DNA from: CAVSRC01 sp963781775
GTDB lineage: Bacteria > Pseudomonadota > Alphaproteobacteria > Rhizobiales > Kaistiaceae
Length of the DNA: 64,000 bases
NCBI GenBank assembly: GCA_963781775.1
Contig: CAWAHE010000026.1
Location: 124,001 to 188,000, forward strand
Direction: 5' to 3'
The translations under genes were made by a program, and so were the position numbers. Below are positions 34,647 to 42,363 of the stretch, piece after piece (the stretch's first letter is position 1; the number at the start of each line of letters is the position of its first letter). The notes beneath the pieces were generated by a model. That model worked only from the letters and a program-made list of their open reading frames with translations, searched no databases and had not been told where the DNA came from.

Positions 34647-34674
34647 TTGCACGGAAAACGCCCGGAAATTGCAC
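34647..34674 (+). promoter_or_regulatory. Candidate Lrp-type operator upstream of ald
   Basis: TTGCAC occurs at 34647-34652 and again at 34669-34674, 22 bp apart (two helical turns), with GGAAA boxes between. Repeated half-sites at this spacing between a divergent lrp-type regulator and its target suit Lrp binding, but no consensus is available to confirm it. Confidence 0.4.
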
Positions 34675-34712
34675 TATGTCTGGTGATCATCGAATTCGAG
34701 GAGGATCTCATC

Positions 34713-35828
34713 ATGCTGGTTGGCGTTCCGAAGGAAATCAAGCCGAGCGAGTTCCGCGTCGGCCTGACGCCCGGTGCGGTCGGCGAATATATCGCCCACG
34801 GCCACAAGGTGCTGGTCGAGACCGGTGCGGGGCAGGGGATCGGCGCGAGCGACGCCGACTACAAGGCGGCCGGCGCCGGCATCGCGCCCGATGCGGCGTT
34901 CGTGTTCGCCAAGGCCGACATGATCGTCAAGGTCAAGGAACCGCAGCCGTCCGAGTGGGTTCAATTCCGCCCCGGCCAGATTCTCTTCACCTATCTCCAC
35001 CTCGCCGCCGACCCGGCACAGGCACAGGGCCTGGCCGCCTCGGGCGTCACCGCCGTCGCCTATGAAACGGTCACCGACGCCAAGGGCCACCTGCCTCTGC
35101 TTGCCCCGATGAGCGAAGTCGCGGGCCGGCTCTCGATCCAGGCCGCGGCGACGGCGCTGCAGAAGCCGAACGGCGGCCGCGGGGTTCTGCTCGGCGGCGT
35201 GCCGGGCGTGCAGCCGGCCAAGGTCGTCGTCATCGGCGGCGGCGTTGTCGGCACCCATGCCGCGCGCATGGCGATCGGCCTCGGCGCCAGCGTCACCGTC
35301 ATCGATCGTTCGTTACCGCGCCTGCGTGAACTGGACGATTTGTTTGCCGGCCGTGCGGTCACCCGCTACTCCACGCGCGAGGCGCTGGCCGAGGAAGTCG
35401 CCTCCGCCGACGCCGTGATTGGCGCGGTGCTGGTCCCCGGCGCCACCGCGCCGAAGCTGGTCAGCCGCAGGATGCTGCCGACCATGAAGCCGGGTTCCGT
35501 GCTGGTCGATGTCGCCATCGATCAGGGCGGCTGCTTCGAGACCTCGCACCCGACCACCCACGAGAATCCGACCTTCGTCGTCGATGGCGTCGTGCACTAT
35601 TGCGTCGCCAACATGCCGGGCGCCGTGCCGCTGACCTCCAGCCACGCGCTCAACCACGCGACGCTGCCCTTTGGGCTCGCGCTCGCCGACCACGGCATTG
35701 CGGCGCTGGCCCGCGATCCGCACCTCAGGAACGGCCTCAACGTCCATCGCGGCCGCTTCACCCACCAGGCGGTCGCCGACAGCCTCGCGGTCGATTTCGC
35801 CGATCCGGAAGGAATGATGGCGGCCTGA
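34713..35828 (+). CDS. ald: Alanine dehydrogenase
   Basis: The enzyme interconverts L-alanine and pyruvate plus ammonia with NAD(H). The 371-residue length is typical. It starts LVGVPKEIKPSEFRVGLTP, has the substrate-binding lysine in IVKVKEPQ and the catalytic histidine in YLHLAAD, and a Rossmann motif VVVIGGGVVGTHAARMA; the C-terminal VHYCVANMPGAVPLTS block is diagnostic. GAGGAGGAT precedes ATG 34713. It faces an Lrp-type regulator. In this window it could regenerate pyruvate from the alanine produced by the omega-amino acid transaminase. A strong terminator follows. Confidence 0.96.
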   Translation: MLVGVPKEIKPSEFRVGLTPGAVGEYIAHGHKVLVETGAGQGIGASDADYKAAGAGIAPDAAFVFAKADMIVKVKEPQPSEWVQFRPGQILFTYLHLAADPAQAQGLAASGVTAVAYETVTDAKGHLPLLAPMSEVAGRLSIQAAATALQKPNGGRGVLLGGVPGVQPAKVVVIGGGVVGTHAARMAIGLGASVTVIDRSLPRLRELDDLFAGRAVTRYSTREALAEEVASADAVIGAVLVPGATAPKLVSRRMLPTMKPGSVLVDVAIDQGGCFETSHPTTHENPTFVVDGVVHYCVANMPGAVPLTSSHALNHATLPFGLALADHGIAALARDPHLRNGLNVHRGRFTHQAVADSLAVDFADPEGMMAA

Positions 35829-35853
35829 ACCGCCACACCGGAAGACTGCCCTG

Positions 35854-35886
35854 GGCCCGCCCTCCGAGGCGGGCCTTTTTGTTTTT
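35854..35886 (+). terminator. Rho-independent terminator of ald
   Basis: GGCCCGCC (35854-35861) pairs perfectly with GGCGGGCC (35868-35875) with a 6-nt loop CTCCGA, followed by TTTTTGTTTTT. It is a textbook intrinsic terminator 26 bp after the ald stop. Confidence 0.9.
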
Positions 35887-35948
35887 CCGTGCCGTGTGCG
35901 TCGCCGTGGATGCTTGCTCTCGCCGGATATTCCGATAGACACACGCGG

Positions 35949-36782
35949 GTGAACGCCGCCGCCTCTCTTCCCGCCGACGCCGAGCTTGTCGAAGCCCTGA
36001 TTGCCGCCGCAATCGAGGCCGGCGACGCCATTCTTGCGGTCCGCCGGGGCGGCCATGGCGTCGAATGGAAAGCCAACTCCAGTCCGGTCACCGAGGCTGA
36101 CCGCGCCGCCGAGGCGGTGATCATGGCGCATCTGGCTAAAGTTGCGCCCGGCGTTCCCGTGATTGCCGAGGAGGCGGCCTCGGCGGGCCAGGTGCCCGCG
36201 ACCGGGGCCGAGTTCTTCCTCGTCGATCCGCTCGACGGCACCCGCGAGTTCGTCCGCGGCGGCAACGATTTCACCGTGAACATCGGTCTGGTCCGCGCCG
36301 GCGCGCCGGCGCTGGGCGTCATCCTTGTGCCCGAGACCGGAAAGATCTTCTGGGGCATTGCCGGCAAGGGTGCCTGGCGCGGCGAAGTCGCCGGTGGCGT
36401 GGTCGGCGAACGCCGGCCGATCCGTGTGCGCCCCGCGCCGGATGGTCCCATCGCGGTCGTCGCCAGCCGGTCGCACCGCACACCTGAGACCGACGCCTAT
36501 ATCAAGCGCTACGAGGTCGGCGATCTCGTTTCGGCTGGCTCGTCGATGAAATTCTGCGTCGTCGCCAGCGGCAAGGCCGATCTCTATCCGCGCATGGGCA
36601 CCACCATGCAGTGGGACACGGCCGCCGGCGACGCCATCCTGCGGGCCGCGGGCGGCAAGGTCGTGACCCTCGACGGCCAGCCCTTTCGCTATGGTCCAAA
36701 TGGCGAGGCCGGCGCCGACGGCTACCGGAATCCCTGGTTTATTGCCGCCGGCGGCCTCGACCCCTTGCCGGAAGGCCGCTAG
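35949..36782 (+). CDS. cysQ: 3'(2'),5'-bisphosphate nucleotidase CysQ
   Basis: CysQ hydrolyses adenosine 3',5'-bisphosphate (PAP), the by-product of PAPS use, and so protects the sulfate assimilation pathway. The inositol-monophosphatase-fold protein of 277 residues has the metal motifs SPVTEADRAAE, EEAA and the DPLDGTREFV signature, and the C-terminal WDTAAGDAIL block. GTG 35949 starts it; ATG starts upstream are possible but extend into terminator sequence. cysD follows 157 bp downstream, consistent with a sulfate activation block. Confidence 0.93.
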   Translation: MNAAASLPADAELVEALIAAAIEAGDAILAVRRGGHGVEWKANSSPVTEADRAAEAVIMAHLAKVAPGVPVIAEEAASAGQVPATGAEFFLVDPLDGTREFVRGGNDFTVNIGLVRAGAPALGVILVPETGKIFWGIAGKGAWRGEVAGGVVGERRPIRVRPAPDGPIAVVASRSHRTPETDAYIKRYEVGDLVSAGSSMKFCVVASGKADLYPRMGTTMQWDTAAGDAILRAAGGKVVTLDGQPFRYGPNGEAGADGYRNPWFIAAGGLDPLPEGR

Positions 36783-36939
36783 CGTCGCCTCCCGCGTCCG
36801 CAAAAACCTGTTCCGCCAATGGCCGGTTTGCCGCGAAATCGCCCAGCATGAGGCGCTAAGATTGGCCGGTTCATGCTTGGCTGGGGCGCGGCCGCTGGAT
36901 AGGGTCCGCCCGCCGGAGTAACCGAAGACCGGGGCCCTG

Positions 36940-37848
36940 ATGTCCGTCGCGCGCCAATCCCATCTCAAGCGTCTCGAGGCCGAGGCGATCTTCATCATGC
37001 GCGAGGTGGCCGCCACCTTCGAGCGGCCGGTCATGCTCTATTCGATCGGCAAGGACTCCTCGGTGATGCTGCATCTGGCGTTGAAGGCGTTCTATCCGGC
37101 GCCGCCGCCATTTCCGCTGCTCCACATCGACACGACATGGAAATTCCGCGAGATGATCGCTTTTCGCGATGCTGTCGCGAAGAAGTACAATCTCGATCTT
37201 CGCGTCCATACCAATCAGGATGGCGTCGCGCGCGGCATCAATCCGTTCGATCACGGCTCCCAGAACTACACCCAGATCATGAAGACCGACGCGCTGAAGC
37301 AGGCGCTCGAGACCGGCCGCTTCGACGCCGCCTTCGGCGGCGCCCGCCGCGACGAAGAGAAGAGCCGCGCCAAGGAGCGCATCTTCTCGTTTCGCTCGGC
37401 GAGCCATGGCTGGGATCCCAAGAACCAGCGGCCGGAGCTTTGGTCGATCTTCAACACGCGCGTGAAACCCGGCGAGTCGATCCGGGTGTTCCCGCTGTCG
37501 AACTGGACCGAGCTCGACATCTGGCAATACATCCTCGCCGAAGGCATCGACATCGTGCCGCTCTACTTCGCCGCCGAGCGGCCGGTGGTCGAGCGCTCCG
37601 GCCAGCTGATCATGGTCGATGACGAGCGCATGCGCCTGCTGCCGGGAGAAGTTCCGCAGAAGCGTCGCGTCCGCTTCCGCACGCTTGGTTGCTATCCCCT
37701 CACGGCTGCGTTCGAGTCGGATGCGTCCGATCTCACGGAGATCGTCGCCGAGATGTTCGTGGCGCGCACCTCCGAACGCCAGGGACGCCTTATCGACCAC
37801 GACGAAGCGGCGTCGATGGAGACCAAGAAGCGCGAGGGCTATTTCTGA
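36940..37848 (+). CDS. cysD: Sulfate adenylyltransferase subunit 2
   Basis: CysD forms adenosine 5'-phosphosulfate (APS) from ATP and sulfate together with the GTPase CysN. The 302-residue protein has the PP-loop motif YSIGKDSSVMLHLA, the HIDTTWKF motif, and GGARRDEEKSRAKER, the family signature. Length matches the family. Its TGA overlaps the ATG of cysNC (TGATG), so both are translated in tandem. cysQ lies just upstream. Confidence 0.96.
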   Translation: MSVARQSHLKRLEAEAIFIMREVAATFERPVMLYSIGKDSSVMLHLALKAFYPAPPPFPLLHIDTTWKFREMIAFRDAVAKKYNLDLRVHTNQDGVARGINPFDHGSQNYTQIMKTDALKQALETGRFDAAFGGARRDEEKSRAKERIFSFRSASHGWDPKNQRPELWSIFNTRVKPGESIRVFPLSNWTELDIWQYILAEGIDIVPLYFAAERPVVERSGQLIMVDDERMRLLPGEVPQKRRVRFRTLGCYPLTAAFESDASDLTEIVAEMFVARTSERQGRLIDHDEAASMETKKREGYF

Positions 37849-39752
37849 TGGCGCATCGCCTCGCCGAAGCCGATGGGCTCGCTGCCTTCCTCGCCTCGAC
37901 CGAAGACAAGGGGCTGCTGCGCTTTCTCACCTGCGGCAGCGTCGACGACGGCAAGTCCACGCTGATCGGCCGCCTGCTGCACGATTCCAAGCGTCTGTTC
38001 GAGGACCAGATGGCGACCCTGCGCGCCGATTCGGCGCGCTTCGGCACCACCGGCGACGACATCGACTTCGCCTTGCTCGTCGATGGCCTCGCCGCCGAGC
38101 GCGAGCAGGGCATCACCATCGACGTCGCCTATCGCTACTTCGCCACCGAGCGCCGCCGTTTCATCGTCGCGGATACGCCCGGCCATATCCAGTACACGCG
38201 CAACATGGCGACCGGCGCGTCGACCTCCGATCTCGCCGTCCTGCTGGTCGACGCCCAGAACGGCATCGTTACCCAGACGCGCCGCCACGCCTACATCGTC
38301 TCCCTGCTCGGCATCCGCCACGTCGTGCTGGCGGTGAACAAGATGGACCTCATCGGGTTCGACGAGGAGACGTTCATCGACATCCGCAACGCCTTCGCCG
38401 AGTTTGCCGCGCCGCTGGGCTTCGCCACGCTGGTGACGATCCCGCTCGCCGCCCGCCACGGCGACAACATCATCGAGCGCAGCGCGCGGACGCCTTGGTA
38501 TGGCGGTCCGACGCTTCTCGATCATCTCGAGCAGGTCAGCGTCGCGGCCGAGTCCGTGGACGGCGCCTTTCGCCTGCCCGTGCAATGGGTCAACCGGCCG
38601 AACGCGTCGTTCCGCGGATATGCCGGCACGATCGCTTCCGGTTCGGTCAAGCCGGGCGATGCGATCATTGTCGCCCGCACGGGCCAGGTCGCCAATGTCG
38701 CGCGGCTGGTCGCGATGGACGGTGACATGCCGCTGGCAGCGGCCGGCGATGCCGTTACGGTCACAACCGACGTCGAGATCGACATTAGCCGTGGCGACAT
38801 ATTGTCGACGCCCGACCAGCGACCCGAGGTCGCCGATCAGATCGCCGCGCACCTGATCTGGATGGCCGAAGAGCCACTGTTGCCCGGCCGCTCCTACCTC
38901 CTGAAGACGGGCGCCCGCACCGTCGCGGCCACGGTCAGCGAACTCAAGCATCGCGTCGATGTCGATACGTTCATGGAACTCGCCGCCAAGACGCTTGCGC
39001 TCAACGACATTGGCCTCTGCAATCTGTCGCTCGCCGAGCCGATCGCCTTCGACCTCTACGACGACAACCGCACCACCGGCTCTTTCATTCTCATCGACCG
39101 CTTCTCCAATGCCACCGTCGCCGCCGGCATGATCCGCTTCGGTCTGCGCCGGGCCACGAACATTCATTGGCAGGCGCTCGACGTGAACAAGCAGGTGCGC
39201 GCCGATGCCAAGGGTCAGCGCCCGGTGGTTCTGTGGTTCACCGGCCTGTCCGGCGCCGGCAAGTCCACCATCGCCAATCTCGTCGAGAAGAAGCTGACGG
39301 TGCTCGGCCGCCACACCTACCTTCTCGACGGCGACAATGTGCGCCACGGCCTCAATCGCGACCTCGGCTTCACCGATGCCGACCGCGTCGAGAACATCCG
39401 CCGCGTCGCCGAGACGGCGAAGCTGTTCGTCGATGCCGGCGTGATCGTGCTGGTATCGTTCATCTCGCCGTTCCGCTCCGAGCGCGACATGGCGCGCGAC
39501 ATGCTCGCCGCCGGCGAGTTCCTCGAGATCTTCGTAGATGCGCCGTTGGCGGTTGCCGAGGCGCGCGACGTGAAGGGCCTCTACAAAAAGGCACGGGCCG
39601 GAGAGATCAAGCACTTCACCGGCATCGACTCGCCCTATGAGGCGCCGACCAACCCGGACCTGCATCTCGACACCACGTCGGCAAGTTCCGAGGAACTGGC
39701 TGATCAGATCGTCGCCAAGCTGACCGCTGACGGGTATCTCGGTCGCCACTGA
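37848..39752 (+). CDS. cysNC: Bifunctional sulfate adenylyltransferase subunit 1 / adenylylsulfate kinase
   Basis: The N-terminal GTPase domain drives APS formation with CysD, and the C-terminal kinase phosphorylates APS to PAPS. The 634-residue fusion has GTPase motifs GSVDDGKST (residue about 30), DTPGH and NKMD in the first 200 residues, two EF-Tu-like beta domains, and an APS kinase domain from about residue 460 with P-loop FTGLSGAGKST and LDGDNVRHGLNRDLGF. The fusion is common in Rhizobiales (NodQ/CysNC type). ATG 37848 overlaps the cysD stop by one base. A decayed SDR gene tail immediately follows. Confidence 0.95.
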   Translation: MAHRLAEADGLAAFLASTEDKGLLRFLTCGSVDDGKSTLIGRLLHDSKRLFEDQMATLRADSARFGTTGDDIDFALLVDGLAAEREQGITIDVAYRYFATERRRFIVADTPGHIQYTRNMATGASTSDLAVLLVDAQNGIVTQTRRHAYIVSLLGIRHVVLAVNKMDLIGFDEETFIDIRNAFAEFAAPLGFATLVTIPLAARHGDNIIERSARTPWYGGPTLLDHLEQVSVAAESVDGAFRLPVQWVNRPNASFRGYAGTIASGSVKPGDAIIVARTGQVANVARLVAMDGDMPLAAAGDAVTVTTDVEIDISRGDILSTPDQRPEVADQIAAHLIWMAEEPLLPGRSYLLKTGARTVAATVSELKHRVDVDTFMELAAKTLALNDIGLCNLSLAEPIAFDLYDDNRTTGSFILIDRFSNATVAAGMIRFGLRRATNIHWQALDVNKQVRADAKGQRPVVLWFTGLSGAGKSTIANLVEKKLTVLGRHTYLLDGDNVRHGLNRDLGFTDADRVENIRRVAETAKLFVDAGVIVLVSFISPFRSERDMARDMLAAGEFLEIFVDAPLAVAEARDVKGLYKKARAGEIKHFTGIDSPYEAPTNPDLHLDTTSASSEELADQIVAKLTADGYLGRH

Positions 39753-39854
39753 GCGGAGGCCTCGGAGCTGATCGGCCTTCTCGCATCGCCGCACGCCGGC
39801 GCGATCACCGGCACCGACGACGCGATCGACGGTGGAACTCTGCCGACGGCCTAG
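39753..39854 (+). pseudogene. C-terminal remnant of a short-chain dehydrogenase gene
   Basis: Directly after the cysNC stop, a 33-codon frame without start reads ELIGLLASPHAGAITGTDD, continuing to DGGTLPTA and TAG 39852. The pattern LASP...AITGT...DGGTLPT is the C-terminal signature of classical SDR oxidoreductases, where the tail closes the fold. The rest of the gene is missing, so this is a leftover of a deleted or interrupted gene. Its TAG overlaps the stop of the convergent gene in the bases CTAG. Confidence 0.6.
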
Positions 39855-41251
39855 CTCTGCGCCTGCAGCAGGTCGATCTTGATCGACTTGATGTCGGCGC
39901 CGTTGCCATCGCCGGGGACGCCCGGCTGGATCACCAGCAGGTCTCCGCCCCGGTCGGTCCGCAGGCCCGGCACCCGCCAGGTCATCGCGACCGCCTGGTA
40001 GTCAGCGCCGAGGTTGGCCGTCTGCCAGTGACTGATGGCGACGCCGCTCTGGTAGGCGAAACGCATGGTGGCCGCACCCGCCTCGGGCGACGAGCGCGCG
40101 ACAATCGTGATCCGCACGTCGTGGCCGGCCAGTCGCGTCGCCAGGCCGGGCCCGATCAGCGCCTTGACGCCCGGCGATCCGGTCGAGGACGAAATCTCTA
40201 CTGCGCCGCTGTTGGCATCGAAGCGGACCGGGTTGTCCGGCGACGTCTCGAAGACGGTTGGGTCGCGGCCGTCGAAGAGCATGAACGTCTGGTCGACGGG
40301 CAGATCGGCCTGGGCGATCCGCACGGCGGTTGCCGCGTCGCTCACTTCGCGATGGTCGCCGACATCGACGGTCACCCCGTCGTTGCGCGGCAGCAGGAGG
40401 TACACGCCGATCCCGATCAACACCGCAACGCAAAGCCCGATGGCGCCGAGCAGGATGCGGATCTTTTCGCCGTCGGTCAGCCGGCGGCGCGGACGCGGAG
40501 GCGGCAGTTGCCTTGCGCGCCGGCGCTTGCGGGGCAGATCGTCCTGCGGCGTCCGGCGTTGTTTCTCGGCCGGCTTGCGGCGCGGTTCCGGAAGCTCCAC
40601 CCAGCGTTCGCTCGCCGGCCGCCGGGGCGGCGGCGGCGCGCTCCGCCTGTCCTCGCGATCGGCCTGCTCCGGAACGGCGTAGGGGTCTGCCGGTTCCGGG
40701 CGTCGTCTTTGCCGCCCCGCGGGTGCCAGGGAACGGCTCCTGGTCGCCGGCGGCGGCGCGTACATGTCCGCGTCGTCATATGGGTCTGAATAGGGTTCCG
40801 GCTCATCCACCGGCACCTGCCGCGCTTCCTCATGGTAGCGAACCAGGGCCGCGTCGCGGACCCTCTGGGCAAGCTCTCTGGGTTGCGGGGCAAGAGCTGG
40901 TAACTGGCGTGCGTTGCGTGGCGGCGCTTCCTGCGGAGCATAGTCGTCGGAGGGTTGGTAGTCGTCCCGGGGCTCGGGGTCGTCGTAGTCGTAGTCGTCC
41001 CCGTCGTCGGGGGGCGCTTCGGCGGCCTCGCGGCCGAACTCGGCCATGACATCGACTTCGATGTCGCTGACCGCCATGTCGAACGCACCGATGCGGCTCT
41101 CGATTTCATCTTCTTCGAGCGGCGGGTCGAACGCCCAAAGGCGGCGCACCATTGCCCGCCGCGCCTGCGCGTAGATCTCGTCGCGCTCGTTGCTGTCGGT
41201 AATGCCGCGGTCGAGAATCGACTTTTTCAGGAGAGCGTAGAAGTCGGTCAT
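39851..41251 (-). CDS. Single-pass membrane protein with disordered acidic/basic N-terminal half (466 aa)
   Basis: The N-terminal about 75 residues form a charged helical segment, followed by an Asp/Tyr/Pro-rich and then Arg-rich stretch (residues about 80-255) that looks disordered. A single membrane helix follows (about residues 265-285; ILLGAIGLCVAVLIGIGVYLLL), and the C-terminal 180 residues form a beta-rich domain that should be periplasmic. I do not recognise a family with confidence. It lies 13 bp after the PPK2 gene on the same strand and is probably co-transcribed; its link to polyphosphate is untested. Confidence 0.7.
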   Translation of the reverse strand: MTDFYALLKKSILDRGITDSNERDEIYAQARRAMVRRLWAFDPPLEEDEIESRIGAFDMAVSDIEVDVMAEFGREAAEAPPDDGDDYDYDDPEPRDDYQPSDDYAPQEAPPRNARQLPALAPQPRELAQRVRDAALVRYHEEARQVPVDEPEPYSDPYDDADMYAPPPATRSRSLAPAGRQRRRPEPADPYAVPEQADREDRRSAPPPPRRPASERWVELPEPRRKPAEKQRRTPQDDLPRKRRRARQLPPPRPRRRLTDGEKIRILLGAIGLCVAVLIGIGVYLLLPRNDGVTVDVGDHREVSDAATAVRIAQADLPVDQTFMLFDGRDPTVFETSPDNPVRFDANSGAVEISSSTGSPGVKALIGPGLATRLAGHDVRITIVARSSPEAGAATMRFAYQSGVAISHWQTANLGADYQAVAMTWRVPGLRTDRGGDLLVIQPGVPGDGNGADIKSIKIDLLQAQS

Positions 41252-41264
41252 CGTGGCCGGAGGC

Positions 41265-42212
41265 TCAGTCGACGATCAATTCGGGGCCGCCGAGGATCAG
41301 CGGATCGGTGGGGCGAACGATCTTGTTGTCCCTGCCCGGATACTCGAATGCGGCCAGCACGTGCCGGATAACGTTGAGCCGGGCCCGGCGCTTGTCGTTG
41401 GCGCGCACCACCGTCCACGGCGTCTTGTCGCGGTGGGTAGCCGTCAGCATCGCGTCGCGCGCCTCGGTATAGGCATCCCATTTGCCGAGCGCCGCGTAGT
41501 CGATGGGCGACAGCTTCCATATCTTCAGCGGATTGTGGCGCCGCTCGTGGAAGCGCTTCAGCTGCATCGCACGACCAATATTGAGCCAGAATTTGAATAG
41601 TACGGTGCCTCCGTCGACCAGCATCTTCTCGAATCCGGGCGCCTGCCGCATGAATTCGTCGGCCTCAGCGGCCGTGCAGAATCCCATCACCTTTTCGACA
41701 CCCGCCCGGTTGTACCAAGACCGGTCAAACAGCACCAATTCCCCGGCCGTGGGCAATTGCTCGGTATAGCGCTGGAAATACCACTGGCCACGCTCTTTTT
41801 CCGTGGGTTTGGGCAGGGCCACGTCGCGCGCCGTGCGCGGGTTCATGTACTGGCGCATCGCGAAGATGCAGCCGCCCTTTCCAGCGGCGTCCCGGCCCTC
41901 GAACAAGGCCACCAGACGGGCGCCGGATTCGCCTATGTATCTTTGCAGCTTGACCAATTCGATTTGAAGCAGGGTTAATTCTTCCTCGTAGAGCTTATCC
42001 TTGATTGTGTCGTCATAAGGGTAGCCGCCCGAAGCCAGGGCCTCCTTTTCCACCCAATCGGGAAGAACCGGATCCTCCAGATCGAAGCTGCCGTGGCTGG
42101 TTACGAGGACCTCGGCGTCCTCCATCGGCGCGATGACCGACGGCACCTGATGCTGGTGCTTGCCGGACTTCTTCTTGGTCTTGCCTTTGCCGGCCTTGCC
42201 GTGTTTTGCCAT
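41265..42212 (-). CDS. ppk2: Polyphosphate kinase 2
   Basis: PPK2 transfers phosphate between polyphosphate and nucleoside diphosphates, usually favouring NTP synthesis. The 315-residue protein has a Lys-rich tail at the N-terminus, then a P-loop-like EGRDAAGKGGCI motif (residue about 100), FDRSWYNRAGVE (Walker B/lid) and KFWLNI, all diagnostic. The class (ADP or AMP preferring) cannot be assigned safely. It is divergent from phoR and the pst operon, with 151 bp between starts, linking polyphosphate to phosphate control. Confidence 0.93.
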   Translation of the reverse strand: MAKHGKAGKGKTKKKSGKHQHQVPSVIAPMEDAEVLVTSHGSFDLEDPVLPDWVEKEALASGGYPYDDTIKDKLYEEELTLLQIELVKLQRYIGESGARLVALFEGRDAAGKGGCIFAMRQYMNPRTARDVALPKPTEKERGQWYFQRYTEQLPTAGELVLFDRSWYNRAGVEKVMGFCTAAEADEFMRQAPGFEKMLVDGGTVLFKFWLNIGRAMQLKRFHERRHNPLKIWKLSPIDYAALGKWDAYTEARDAMLTATHRDKTPWTVVRANDKRRARLNVIRHVLAAFEYPGRDNKIVRPTDPLILGGPELIVD

Positions 42213-42363
42213 CGCTGATTGACCTCGATTGTTCGCCCTGCGCTTGCCGCCACCGCCGGGCCGACCTTATATCCCCCTGCGTCGGCCGCATGCCAAGGCC
42301 ACGAATCGTGCATTTGTTGGGCGCCGGGGCATCGCCGGCCCAGTTGAACCGGAGCAGCCGGGG

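Noticed and set aside
37839..39794. 651-codon minus-strand ORF across cysNC
   Set aside because: Antisense shadow of a strongly conserved gene with no recognisable motif.
40165..40190. GCGCCTTGACGCCCGG similar to the 6635/8106 direct repeat
   Set aside because: Only about 15 bp match, and it lies inside a coding gene where the codons explain it.
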